From positions 1-32,288 of the forward strand of contig NZ_QKWJ01000086.1 in assembly GCF_003353055.1 (NCBI RefSeq): a DNA stretch of 32,288 nucleotides, given 5' to 3'. This document shows, one piece after another, positions 7,902 through 15,209 of this stretch (position 1 is the stretch's first letter; each line of letters starts with the position of its first letter). This DNA is from Cupriavidus lacunae. Lineage in GTDB: Bacteria > Pseudomonadota > Gammaproteobacteria > Burkholderiales > Burkholderiaceae. The notes under the pieces are model-generated. The model did no database searches and was not told the origin of the DNA. It saw only the letters and a program-made list of their open reading frames with translations. Position numbers and translations under genes: made by a program.

Positions 7902-8081
7902 CTAGAACAATGTGCGGTCTTCACTGATGAGTTTATCGACATCCTTTTCTACCTTCAGGCGGATCTCATGATCAATCTTCACATTCAGATTGATGGTGAT
8001 CGGGTCTTTGGGGGCCTCAAGGGCGATCCGAGGCGTGCAGGCAGCCAGAGGCAGTAAAGCGACAAGTAAAACGGGTTTCAT
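7902..8081 (-). CDS. ynbE: YnbE-like outer-membrane lipoprotein (59 aa)
   Basis: A 59-aa lipoprotein below common ORF size limits. The leader MKPVLLVALLPLAAC ends in a lipobox with Cys at residue 15; the mature part runs PKDPITINLNVKIDHEI and then KVEKDV, the core that defines YnbE. In E. coli, YnbE oligomerises at the outer membrane and joins YdbH by beta-strand stacking to complete a bridge for phospholipids. Its ATG overlaps the ydbH stop in an ATGA, so translation is coupled, consistent with partners made in fixed ratio. I am confident of the identification from sequence and context together. Confidence 0.92.
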   Translation of the reverse strand: MKPVLLVALLPLAACTPRIALEAPKDPITINLNVKIDHEIRLKVEKDVDKLISEDRTLF

Positions 8082-10738
8082 GGCGTGTCCTCCACGTCAT
8101 CGCTGCGCGAGCCTTCTGCAGGCATCCGGTTCAGTACCCGCCGGGAGATATCATCCCCAATGCGCAAGCTGCGCAATAGCTCGAACACGTTCTCCCGGTG
8201 CGTGTAGTTTAGTACGATTGGCAAGCTGTTCTTCTGCGGGTTCTGGCCTTTGATGGTGACCGCGGCCTCCAGCCAGCCGTCCGGTTGCATATTCAGACGC
8301 GCCTCGAATTTGTCAATCGCCAGATTGCTCAGGGCATCGAGCGCCAGTGCCACCGCGCGATTGGATTGGCCCATCGCGCTGACCCCGGCAGATGGCAAGA
8401 CCTTGAGTAACAGGGGGCCCTCGTTGCTCACGCGACCCGACCGCAAGGCCAGGGAGTCCTTCGTCAGTTGTAGCGGCAGATTGCCGCCCACGCGGCCAGC
8501 GAGTTGAACGGTCGGGTTCGGGTCGCTTTGCAGCGCGGCTACCTCCGCAAGGTTGATGCGCCCAATGGTCACCGCCTGAAACTGAGAGGACGGCCATTGC
8601 AAGGTGGCGGCGTGCATATGGCCTCCTAGCACGTCGGCGGACACATCGACGGCGTGCCAGGTGGTCAGGTCAGATTGGACCGTCATGCGGATATTGCGCA
8701 CCAGGGTGCCCACATCCAGTTCAGCAAGCATGATCGGGCCGATACTTGTGAGCGTTACGCCATTTCTGTGCAGTTCAATATGCGCAGCCCCATTGCCACC
8801 CCTAGCCAGAATGCCTCCCCAGTCCAGCGCCAGCCCGGACACAAATATGTCGCCTTGCAGCCGCCAGTCATCCTGCCACTGCCAGTGGCCTTGGCCATTG
8901 AGCATGCCTTGCTGCAAGGTGAAGCCGAGGCTGCGGCTCATGGATGCGGACAGCGGTGTCCTGATCTCCATCATGCCTTTCGCTCCGGTGTTCCTTCCGC
9001 GGCCAGCCGGCTCTGCGGTCAGGGTCAGCTCGGATTGCCAGGCCGGCACACGCAGCGTGGCCCTGCCTTGCTGCCCGGCGACGGCGATTTTCCCAGTGAC
9101 GGTGGGCAGTACCCAGCGCGTCGCAACGACGCCCTCCGCCTTGACCTCCACATTGCCGAATACGCCTGGGGGCCCGACGCGCAGAGGCGCTGTGGCGACC
9201 ACGGCGATCGGCTTGATCAATGTCGTTCCGACCAGCCCGTCGGTTATCGTTGCGCGACTGCCAGTGCCGAGGTACCACTGCCCATCCTTGCCAAACCAGG
9301 ATGCGACGAGCTTCAGGCTCCCGCCCCGCGCATAGAAGGGGAGCCGCGAGTCGCCTTCAACCGTACCTTCCCAGCGCCCTCGCGCAAGGCTGGCGCTGAG
9401 CGCCCCCGTGAAAGGGGCGTTGCCATAGTGGCCATTGAACTCCGCGCGCGTGGTCCAGCCCGGCGCCTGGAAGCCGGTCACCGGCACGCGCAGTGCCAGC
9501 AACAGATCTGGTCCCCTGACCGTGAGGCTGGCTGGTTCCCCCGCCAGCCCGGAGGCTTCGATGCGGCCTTGCCAAGACCCGGCCAGGTCGTATCCGGCGG
9601 TTTTGCCTGCCAGGTCAATCCGTCCTTGCCAGTTCCACTTGGCTTGCTGCCAGGCCAACCGGCTGTCGACGGTTTTGACTTCCATATCGCGATACTGAAG
9701 CTCGGCCGAGATTGCGCTTTCACCGGCCAATGCCAGTGGCAGTGTCAAAGGCCGAGGCCAGCGCAGCAGAAGCCCCTCAGGGAGTTGTATCGACGCCGGC
9801 AACAGTTCCAACCCTTGCCGATTCCAGCGAATAGGCACTCTGCCAGCTAGCGAGGGCCCGGCCAGCGTCAGCATGCCCTGGCCGCGTGCTACGCCGGTGC
9901 CCTCGGTATCCAGGGTCAGCACTATGGTGCCTTGCGGGCCTGCCGCTCGCAGGTCCAGGCGCAGGGACTCCACCCCCTCCAGATTGCCGCTGGCCCGTAG
10001 CACTTGCCGGGCTTCCAGGCTCCAGTCACCGCCGAGCGTCAACGGTGCCCCCAGTTCGGCATTCAATTGCCATTTTTTGGCGGCGAGGCTGGCCTCGAGC
10101 CTCATGTCGGACCGTTGAGACTGACCTCGATGACCCAGTTGTTGCCCCTGTGCCTGCAAATCGCCGTCCAGTCGGCTGGCTTGCCACAACCCATGGCCCG
10201 TGAAGGTCAGCGCGCCCAGGAGCCCGGGCGCGATGTCAGCCGCCTGAATCTGGCCCTGCGCGCTCCAGCGCCCGGAAATGCGGTCATAGGTAGCGGTCGC
10301 ATTGCTGTGCTGATACTTTCCCCATACCTGCCAGCGCTGCTCGCGCTGGCGGACGGTGAGTGCTATCGGCGGCAAGCCGGGAATGTAAAGTGCATCGATG
10401 ATGAGATCGAATGGCGGCGTCCATGGGGGAGGCCGTGTCTCGCGGCCAGCTTGGCAGTTGGCCAGGCTCACGCTGGCTACGGCGATCGTCACGGGCCGCC
10501 AGCCGGTGATTCGCAATCGTTCGCCGCGGGCCTGCACGCAGCCGTTTTGTAGCCTTTGCCAATGCGCCAGTTCCAGCCCGCTCTGCCAACCGAGCCCCTG
10601 GACACGTACACCCAGCGCAAATGCCGTGACCACCACCGCCAACAACATCCACACTGGCAGCAGCGCCAGGATGATCAGCCAGACATTGTTGCGACGCAAG
10701 AATGCAAGCGTTGGAGAATATTGCCGGGAGAGGAGCAT
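8078..10738 (-). CDS. ydbH: YdbH-like intermembrane phospholipid transport protein (AsmA-like)
   Basis: An 886-aa protein with one N-terminal membrane helix (about residues 18-44), then a very long, beta-rich, repeat-like periplasmic part, and a C-terminal DUF748/YdbH-type segment containing GRVSNEGPLLLKVLP and the LALDALSNLAIDKFEARLNM stretch. TamB, YhdP and YdbH are partially redundant AsmA-like proteins that move phospholipids to the outer membrane through a hydrophobic groove. YdbH of E. coli is of very similar length. It begins the operon ydbH-ynbE-ydbL. No strong ribosome site precedes ATG 10738, but an in-frame stop just upstream rules out an earlier start. Large plus-strand ORFs over this span are its shadows. 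Confidence 0.92.
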   Translation of the reverse strand: MLLSRQYSPTLAFLRRNNVWLIILALLPVWMLLAVVVTAFALGVRVQGLGWQSGLELAHWQRLQNGCVQARGERLRITGWRPVTIAVASVSLANCQAGRETRPPPWTPPFDLIIDALYIPGLPPIALTVRQREQRWQVWGKYQHSNATATYDRISGRWSAQGQIQAADIAPGLLGALTFTGHGLWQASRLDGDLQAQGQQLGHRGQSQRSDMRLEASLAAKKWQLNAELGAPLTLGGDWSLEARQVLRASGNLEGVESLRLDLRAAGPQGTIVLTLDTEGTGVARGQGMLTLAGPSLAGRVPIRWNRQGLELLPASIQLPEGLLLRWPRPLTLPLALAGESAISAELQYRDMEVKTVDSRLAWQQAKWNWQGRIDLAGKTAGYDLAGSWQGRIEASGLAGEPASLTVRGPDLLLALRVPVTGFQAPGWTTRAEFNGHYGNAPFTGALSASLARGRWEGTVEGDSRLPFYARGGSLKLVASWFGKDGQWYLGTGSRATITDGLVGTTLIKPIAVVATAPLRVGPPGVFGNVEVKAEGVVATRWVLPTVTGKIAVAGQQGRATLRVPAWQSELTLTAEPAGRGRNTGAKGMMEIRTPLSASMSRSLGFTLQQGMLNGQGHWQWQDDWRLQGDIFVSGLALDWGGILARGGNGAAHIELHRNGVTLTSIGPIMLAELDVGTLVRNIRMTVQSDLTTWHAVDVSADVLGGHMHAATLQWPSSQFQAVTIGRINLAEVAALQSDPNPTVQLAGRVGGNLPLQLTKDSLALRSGRVSNEGPLLLKVLPSAGVSAMGQSNRAVALALDALSNLAIDKFEARLNMQPDGWLEAAVTIKGQNPQKNSLPIVLNYTHRENVFELLRSLRIGDDISRRVLNRMPAEGSRSDDVEDTP

Positions 10739-10802
10739 GTCGCAGCCCGTCTACTTTATTGAGCTGACACTGTGATTCTTCCCTTGCCTTGGCAAACAGG
10801 TT

Positions 10803-12782
10803 CTAGGTGCCCACGTCGCCAGGAAGTGGCTCAGGATCGATCGCATTTTCGGTTCTGATCGTGGCCAGACATGCGTCAACCATACTCCGAACCGAAGTGG
10901 CATAGTGATTGGCGCCAATTGCGCTCTGGAGCGTTTCGCTCCACTGATCCGTATCACCTCTTGGCCAGAGGCCGACGACGATCGACGCATCCGGGAAGCG
11001 CTGCTGCACGCGCCGAACGAGGTAGCGCAAGTGGGACGGGATGCCTTCAATGTTCAAATAAAAAATACACACAATCGTCGGCGCGGTGACATCCAGCCCT
11101 TGCATCCGGGCGCGCGAGGCAGCGTCATGAGGGACAACCCTGCAATCCAGATCGTGCTTGCCGAGGAGCTGGACGAGAATGGTCGACGCCAGTTCATCAA
11201 GTGGGCCCCTTCCCGCGATGCAAAGGACGTGGCCGTCGGCGCTACGCGCGGGTAGCGTTGCGATACCCGGCAAGGGGGGGCAGGGACCTGGCTGGTGCGA
11301 ATCCTGTTCAGCGATGTACGGTGCCAGCGTAGCCGTGTGGTCATCAGGCCCGCCCGGATTCGGGTCAATGTCGGCAAAGCTGTCCAGACCTTCGACAAGA
11401 TCGTTCACCGTAGTTTCTATTCGCGCCAGTTGTGCGGCTGTTACCACGCCGCGCAACACGTCGCCGGCCGCAAGCTGCAATCCCTTGATGGCGACCTCAT
11501 CGTAGTACGAGGAGAGTGACCGGTCGCGCAGCAGAACTTCGGCTTGTTCGAGTATCTCATCCGGATCGCCGGCCAGCGCTCGCTGGTAGAAGTTCTCAAT
11601 TGGCGTGAGCGTCGGCTGGTCACCCAGCAGCACGTCGAGGATTTCGAGTCCCCCGACATGCCGGCCGAGGACTACCAGGCAGAGCGTCAGCGGGGTGGAC
11701 AGAATAAGCCCGACCGGGCCCCATATCCAGCTCCAGAAGATCGCGGCAACGACAACGGAAAACGGCGAAATGCCGGTGCTATGGCCATATAGCATTGGCT
11801 CGATGATCTGACCGGCCAGTAGTTCGACGATCACGAAAAGCGCCAGTGACCAGATCGCCATCGACCATTCAGGACTGACTGCTGCGGCAAGGGCGGTTGC
11901 CAGAACGGCGACAATCCAGATTCCCACATAGGGCACCAGGCGCAACAGTGCGGCCAACATGCCCCACAGCACCGGACTTGGTATGCCAATCAGGAAGAGC
12001 CCGGTCCCGATAGCAACGCCCACGCCAGCATTGACCGCAAATTGCGAAAGGAAGTACCGGCTGAGGCGCCGCGCAGCGTCATCCATCGCCGTGGTGGTCC
12101 TGTGCAAATCGCCCGACCCGAACAGCCGGATAGCCCGATTCCTGAGGTCATCGCGCTGTAGCAGGATGAAGATGGTCACGATGAATACGATGAAGGCGGT
12201 CTCAAGCGGCCTGACGACAGGGGAGAGCACTTGCCGTGCCAGATGAAAGGCGCTCGGAGCCGGCTCGATCACCTCGACCGGAAGGGCTGCGGGGGGCTGT
12301 GCCTGCGATGAGGCAGCGCGGGGCTCGCGAGCAACTTGTGGCAAATCAACGGTGGCCTGCTGAAACGCCCTGCCAGCTGTGCCCGCCATACTGCTGAGCT
12401 TTCCAATGGTCAGGCGATGCACGGTGTTGATTTTTTGTTCGATGGTGGCCTGATAGCGAGGCATGTCGACCGCAAGCGCCGTTATTTGGGCGGCGATCAC
12501 GCCGCCTAGCAAGACCAATACCGAGACCGAAATTGTCACGGCGACCAGAACCGAGACGATCCGGCCGAGCTTGATACGACAAAGGAAACTGACCAGTGGC
12601 GTTACCAGGACACTGAGGAAGATCGCGAGCGTGATGGGGATCAGAACGTCTCGCCCAACATAGAGCCCGGCGACAGCGGTCACAGCGATGGCGAGGCTGA
12701 CCAGGCCATGCAGGCTGGGGGACTCGGAAAATTTCAGATGCGCCGCTTGCCTCGCGGGGCGCGGTTCAGCCGGTTCAGGCAT
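10803..12782 (-). CDS. AI-2E family transporter with long C-terminal cytoplasmic extension
   Basis: A 659-aa protein. The N-terminal part, to about residue 390, is an AI-2E/PerM-type permease: hydrophobic helices near residues 25-85, a long loop after the third, then helices to about 385 with the family's PYVGIW and EPMLYGHSTGISP motifs. The remaining ~265 residues are soluble: a helical segment (YQRALAGDPDEILEQAE) and then an alternating strand/helix region (HVLCIAGRGPLDELASTILV, then PTIVCIF, then ASIVVGLWP) suggesting a Rossmann or B12-binding-like fold. The substrate is unknown; family members have been linked to autoinducer-2 export, ion antiport and stress. ATG 12782 or GTG 12788 are both possible starts, with weak ribosome sites. 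A 64-base gap separates it from ydbH. Confidence 0.88.
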   Translation of the reverse strand: MPEPAEPRPARQAAHLKFSESPSLHGLVSLAIAVTAVAGLYVGRDVLIPITLAIFLSVLVTPLVSFLCRIKLGRIVSVLVAVTISVSVLVLLGGVIAAQITALAVDMPRYQATIEQKINTVHRLTIGKLSSMAGTAGRAFQQATVDLPQVAREPRAASSQAQPPAALPVEVIEPAPSAFHLARQVLSPVVRPLETAFIVFIVTIFILLQRDDLRNRAIRLFGSGDLHRTTTAMDDAARRLSRYFLSQFAVNAGVGVAIGTGLFLIGIPSPVLWGMLAALLRLVPYVGIWIVAVLATALAAAVSPEWSMAIWSLALFVIVELLAGQIIEPMLYGHSTGISPFSVVVAAIFWSWIWGPVGLILSTPLTLCLVVLGRHVGGLEILDVLLGDQPTLTPIENFYQRALAGDPDEILEQAEVLLRDRSLSSYYDEVAIKGLQLAAGDVLRGVVTAAQLARIETTVNDLVEGLDSFADIDPNPGGPDDHTATLAPYIAEQDSHQPGPCPPLPGIATLPARSADGHVLCIAGRGPLDELASTILVQLLGKHDLDCRVVPHDAASRARMQGLDVTAPTIVCIFYLNIEGIPSHLRYLVRRVQQRFPDASIVVGLWPRGDTDQWSETLQSAIGANHYATSVRSMVDACLATIRTENAIDPEPLPGDVGT

Positions 12783-12828
12783 GATCACGGGCTCGCAGAA
12801 AATCTGCCACGCCGCATGTCACCCTGCC

Positions 12829-12861
12829 CGCCGGCACGCGTCAGGATGATGCGTGCCGGCG
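12829..12861. repeat. 11-bp perfect inverted repeat (hairpin)
   Basis: CGCCGGCACGC (12829-12839) and GCGTGCCGGCG (12851-12861) pair perfectly around an 11-base loop. It lies between the PRC-barrel gene end and the AI-2E gene start, both on the minus strand. There is no T-run, so it may be a Rho-independent-like pause site, a transcript-stabilising hairpin or an operator. Confidence 0.55.
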
Positions 12862-12966
12862 ACCAGGTCGGGACGGGTCAGGGAGACGATGCGGCTGTGA
12901 CCTCCTGGCCCGGTGCGGGTGATACTCCGCTGCGAAACTGTTCAGGACGCGTTGCGCAAGCCGCGA

Positions 12967-13428
12967 TCAGAGATCCAGTTCTCCATCGTGCCGGTCTGCC
13001 TTCCAGTACGGGGGCGCGCCATAGTACTCGTGGATACTGGTGGCCCATTGCGGATCCGCCATGCTCGGCCAATGGTTCTGATCAAAGCCTGGCGCGGCTT
13101 CCAGCCGCTCCTTGTCGATGCCCAGCACAAAGCTCTTGCGCACGGTGTCTAGCGTCAGCGCGGACCAGGGCACGGCGAACAGTTTGGTTCCTACGCCCAG
13201 AAAACCTCCGAATGACAGCACTGCATAGGCAATTTGCCCGCGGGGAACATCCAGCATGATGTGATTGATCTTGCCAAGCTTGTCGCCACCTGGACCGAGA
13301 ACCAGATTGCCCTCGAGCGTGTCGGCGGCCATGATGACGGGGCCAGGTCCGGAACTGTCCGGCTCGCTGTTGCCGACGATGGCAGCGCGCGGTCCGCTGC
13401 TGTGATGGTCCAATTCATAGACGTTCAT
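12967..13428 (-). CDS. PRC-barrel domain protein
   Basis: A 153-aa soluble protein whose middle (about residues 30-105) is a PRC-barrel: MAADTLEGNLVLGPGGDKLG, then INHIMLDVPRGQIAYAVLSF and KLFAVPWSALTLD. These beta-barrels were first described in photosynthetic reaction centre H subunits and RimM; stand-alone versions are common in stress-responsive gene groups and often carry the same HEYYGAPPYW-type tail seen here. ATG 13428 is chosen because GGAG sits 8 bases upstream; the longer in-frame ORF to 13497 has no such site. It is followed by the small FPASDP protein gene in the upstream direction, with a hairpin at 13464-13480 between them. The function is unknown. Confidence 0.88.
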   Translation of the reverse strand: MNVYELDHHSSGPRAAIVGNSEPDSSGPGPVIMAADTLEGNLVLGPGGDKLGKINHIMLDVPRGQIAYAVLSFGGFLGVGTKLFAVPWSALTLDTVRKSFVLGIDKERLEAAPGFDQNHWPSMADPQWATSIHEYYGAPPYWKADRHDGELDL

Positions 13429-13463
13429 GGTGTGACTCCAGGTAGGGTGGCTAGCCCATCGGA

Positions 13464-13480
13464 CCGGCGTCGAGCGCCGG
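13464..13480. repeat. Short GC-rich hairpin between two minus-strand genes
   Basis: CCGGCG and CGCCGG form a 6-bp stem with a 5-base loop (TCGAG) between the small FPASDP gene and the PRC-barrel gene. There is no T-run on either strand. It may limit read-through or protect a transcript end. Confidence 0.35.
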
Positions 13481-13493
13481 CCTGGGCAAGTTG

Positions 13494-13781
13494 TCAATGC
13501 GCACGGCTTTTGCCCTTGCGTTGCGCGGCCGGTTCGGCGCCGGAAGGCTGGTTTTTACTGCCGACGACCAGCTTCCAGTCTGTCTCGTCGCGCGGGGTAC
13601 TGACCTGTCGTTCCGCGTACATGGCGGCGCCCGGCGAGATGGGATCGCTCGCCGGGAATGTCATCTCCAGCGACGCGTCCACGGCGGCCTGATAGGTATC
13701 GCCTTCCTCGGGACTAGGCTGTGACGCGCAGCCGTGGGGCTCGGACTTGCGGTGCTGTGCGGAGGTAATGACCCTGTGCAT
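13494..13781 (-). CDS. Small protein with FPASDP motif, function unknown (95 aa)
   Basis: A 95-aa hydrophilic protein beginning MHRVITSAQH, with the segment ASLEMTFPASDPISPGAA near residue 38-55. The [AS]-x-E-x-[ST]-FPASDP motif recurs in short, otherwise variable hypothetical proteins of proteobacteria, often near PRC-barrel, BON or CsbD genes; I know no function. The C-terminus is basic and probably disordered (QRKGKSRAH). AGGAG lies six bases before ATG 13781; a longer ORF to 13889 lacks that. Neighbouring genes are on the same strand: a BON protein upstream and a PRC-barrel protein downstream. Confidence 0.75.
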   Translation of the reverse strand: MHRVITSAQHRKSEPHGCASQPSPEEGDTYQAAVDASLEMTFPASDPISPGAAMYAERQVSTPRDETDWKLVVGSKNQPSGAEPAAQRKGKSRAH

Positions 13782-13893
13782 GATTGCTCCTGTGTTGGCG
13801 TGAACCGGCCGGCCACGGCCACCGGCGCACGTCGGCGAGGTACGGGCGCAGCCTCTCCGGCCGACAGCGGCGCGCCAGGAACCAGCCAACCTG

Positions 13894-14262
13894 TCAGGAC
13901 TTGTGGACGCCCAGATGGTTCTCCACTGACGTCACCCCCGACACGCCCTTGGCCACCTCGGTTGCCATCTGCCGTTCCTTCGTGGTTGGAACGCTGCCGG
14001 TCAGGCGTACCACGCCTTGGCGCGTGCGTACGTGGATGTGCGCCGAACTCAGATCCTTCTGATCAAGCAGGCTGGCTTTGACCTTGGTTGTGATCGCCGT
14101 ATCGGAAAGGCCCTCGCTGACCGTCTCATGCGTGGGGTTAGGGTTCGTGGGCGAGGCAGGCGGTGCATTGCCTTGCCCTTGGCCAAGGGGAGCGTAGAAG
14201 CCAGCCGCGAGCGCGAGTAACGCCGCGCCAGTGGTGAACGTGATGGAGCGGGTGGATCTCAT
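13894..14262 (-). CDS. BON-domain periplasmic protein
   Basis: A 122-aa protein with a signal peptide (about residues 1-27, SITFTTGAALLALAAGFYA), a Pro/Asn-rich linker, and one BON domain from about residue 52 (SDTAITTKVKASLLDQK) with GVVRLTGSVPT and the closing GVTSVENHL. The GAGGT site suits ATG 14262; an upstream extension to 14454 has no such support. It differs from the BON gene at 2031 in having an ordinary signal peptide instead of a lipobox. It appears to head a minus-strand group with the FPASDP and PRC-barrel genes. A periplasmic envelope-stress role is inferred from the OsmY family. Confidence 0.88.
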   Translation of the reverse strand: MRSTRSITFTTGAALLALAAGFYAPLGQGQGNAPPASPTNPNPTHETVSEGLSDTAITTKVKASLLDQKDLSSAHIHVRTRQGVVRLTGSVPTTKERQMATEVAKGVSGVTSVENHLGVHKS

Positions 14263-14719
14263 TTGAACTACCTCGATTCGGACGAAATCAGTGTTTGCAG
14301 GCGCGGAGTGTCCCCGGGGTATGCGAGCCGCCCTGAGCAGGCAGCCGCGCGCCGTGGCATCACGAAGGAAGCATTCCTTCATCACGCAGCCCCGACGAAC
14401 CAAGGCTGACACCAATCCATGCTGAAGTCGGTACGCTGGCGGACAGGTAGGCACTTCACAAGTGCGTCGTGAGATCGCTGGAGATAGCGGACCGGTGTTC
14501 GGAATTGTCTACGCATATCCGGCGCCGCGCCAGGCTGACTGCACGGGAACACCGCATCACGGTACGGCACCGTACCGACAGAGGACAGGCGCATGCCTAT
14601 CCTCGCTGCAGATGTTGTTCCCCCAGTCCGAAGAATTGTCGCTTCAAGGCAGCAAGCTTGCTCGATCTCACTCGTGGCTGCGGAGGAACCATCGCATCTC
14701 AGTCACGTTGGAAGGGCAT
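14263..14719. other. 457-base stretch with palindrome, no gene
   Basis: I see no supported gene here. A near-perfect palindrome, CGGTACGG-CA-CCGTACCG (14560-14577), has 8-bp arms with a 2-base centre and is a candidate operator or hairpin lying between the BON group and the transketolase side. The stretch probably contains the promoters of the divergent flanking genes, but I could not identify convincing -35/-10 pairs. Confidence 0.4.
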
Positions 14720-15016
14720 ATGCAATCCAAGATTCCGGGACACACATTGAACGTCTTTGCCGACCTGGTCCGGCGGTGGCACCTTGCCGATATCGAAGAG
14801 AAGTGCGTCTATCGCTTCGGACCATTCGGGTCGCACAAGCTCATCAAGAAAAGCATGCCGGTACTATTCCCCGAGGTACCGGTGCCTGAAATGGCGGGTC
14901 CATCTGTATCGGCTAATGACGACGCGCTGATGATCCTCCGGAATGTGGAACGGGTGGGGAAAGTCACAGAAAACCAGTCAAGTGCAGCGTCGAGGATCCT
15001 GCCGCGGCTTGCATAG
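14720..15016 (+). CDS. Hypothetical protein (98 aa), uncertain
   Basis: A 98-codon frame from ATG 14720 has GGAAGGG four bases upstream and third positions rich in G/C through its middle, which argues for coding. The product begins MQSKIPGHTLNVFADLVRRW, has no signal peptide or membrane helix, and matches no family I know. A longer ORF with the same frame back to GTG 14462 looks non-coding in its first part. Transketolase begins about 190 bases downstream. It could be chance. Confidence 0.35.
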   Translation: MQSKIPGHTLNVFADLVRRWHLADIEEKCVYRFGPFGSHKLIKKSMPVLFPEVPVPEMAGPSVSANDDALMILRNVERVGKVTENQSSAASRILPRLA

Positions 15017-15209
15017 GCACACTGGACGAAAGCCCGGTGTTCCCCAGCCCTCGGCCATCCGGCCGATGGCTGGGACCCGGCAAAAGCCGCTCAACGCGTT
15101 TGGACCGGATGACGCCGCAGTTGCCGCCAGCCGAACAGACCACCACGTCTTTCGCGCCTTGTTTCCGGTTCCACCGTGTTACGTGGGAGCCGATTTCAGG
15201 AGATCCAGA

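Noticed and set aside
8654..9850. 398-codon plus-strand ORF
   Set aside because: It lies antisense to ydbH, has no family character or ribosome site, and is a by-product of GC-rich codon bias.
14462..14719. GTG-started N-terminal extension of the 98-aa hypothetical
   Set aside because: Composition differs from the later part, contains the palindrome, and no ribosome site was seen.
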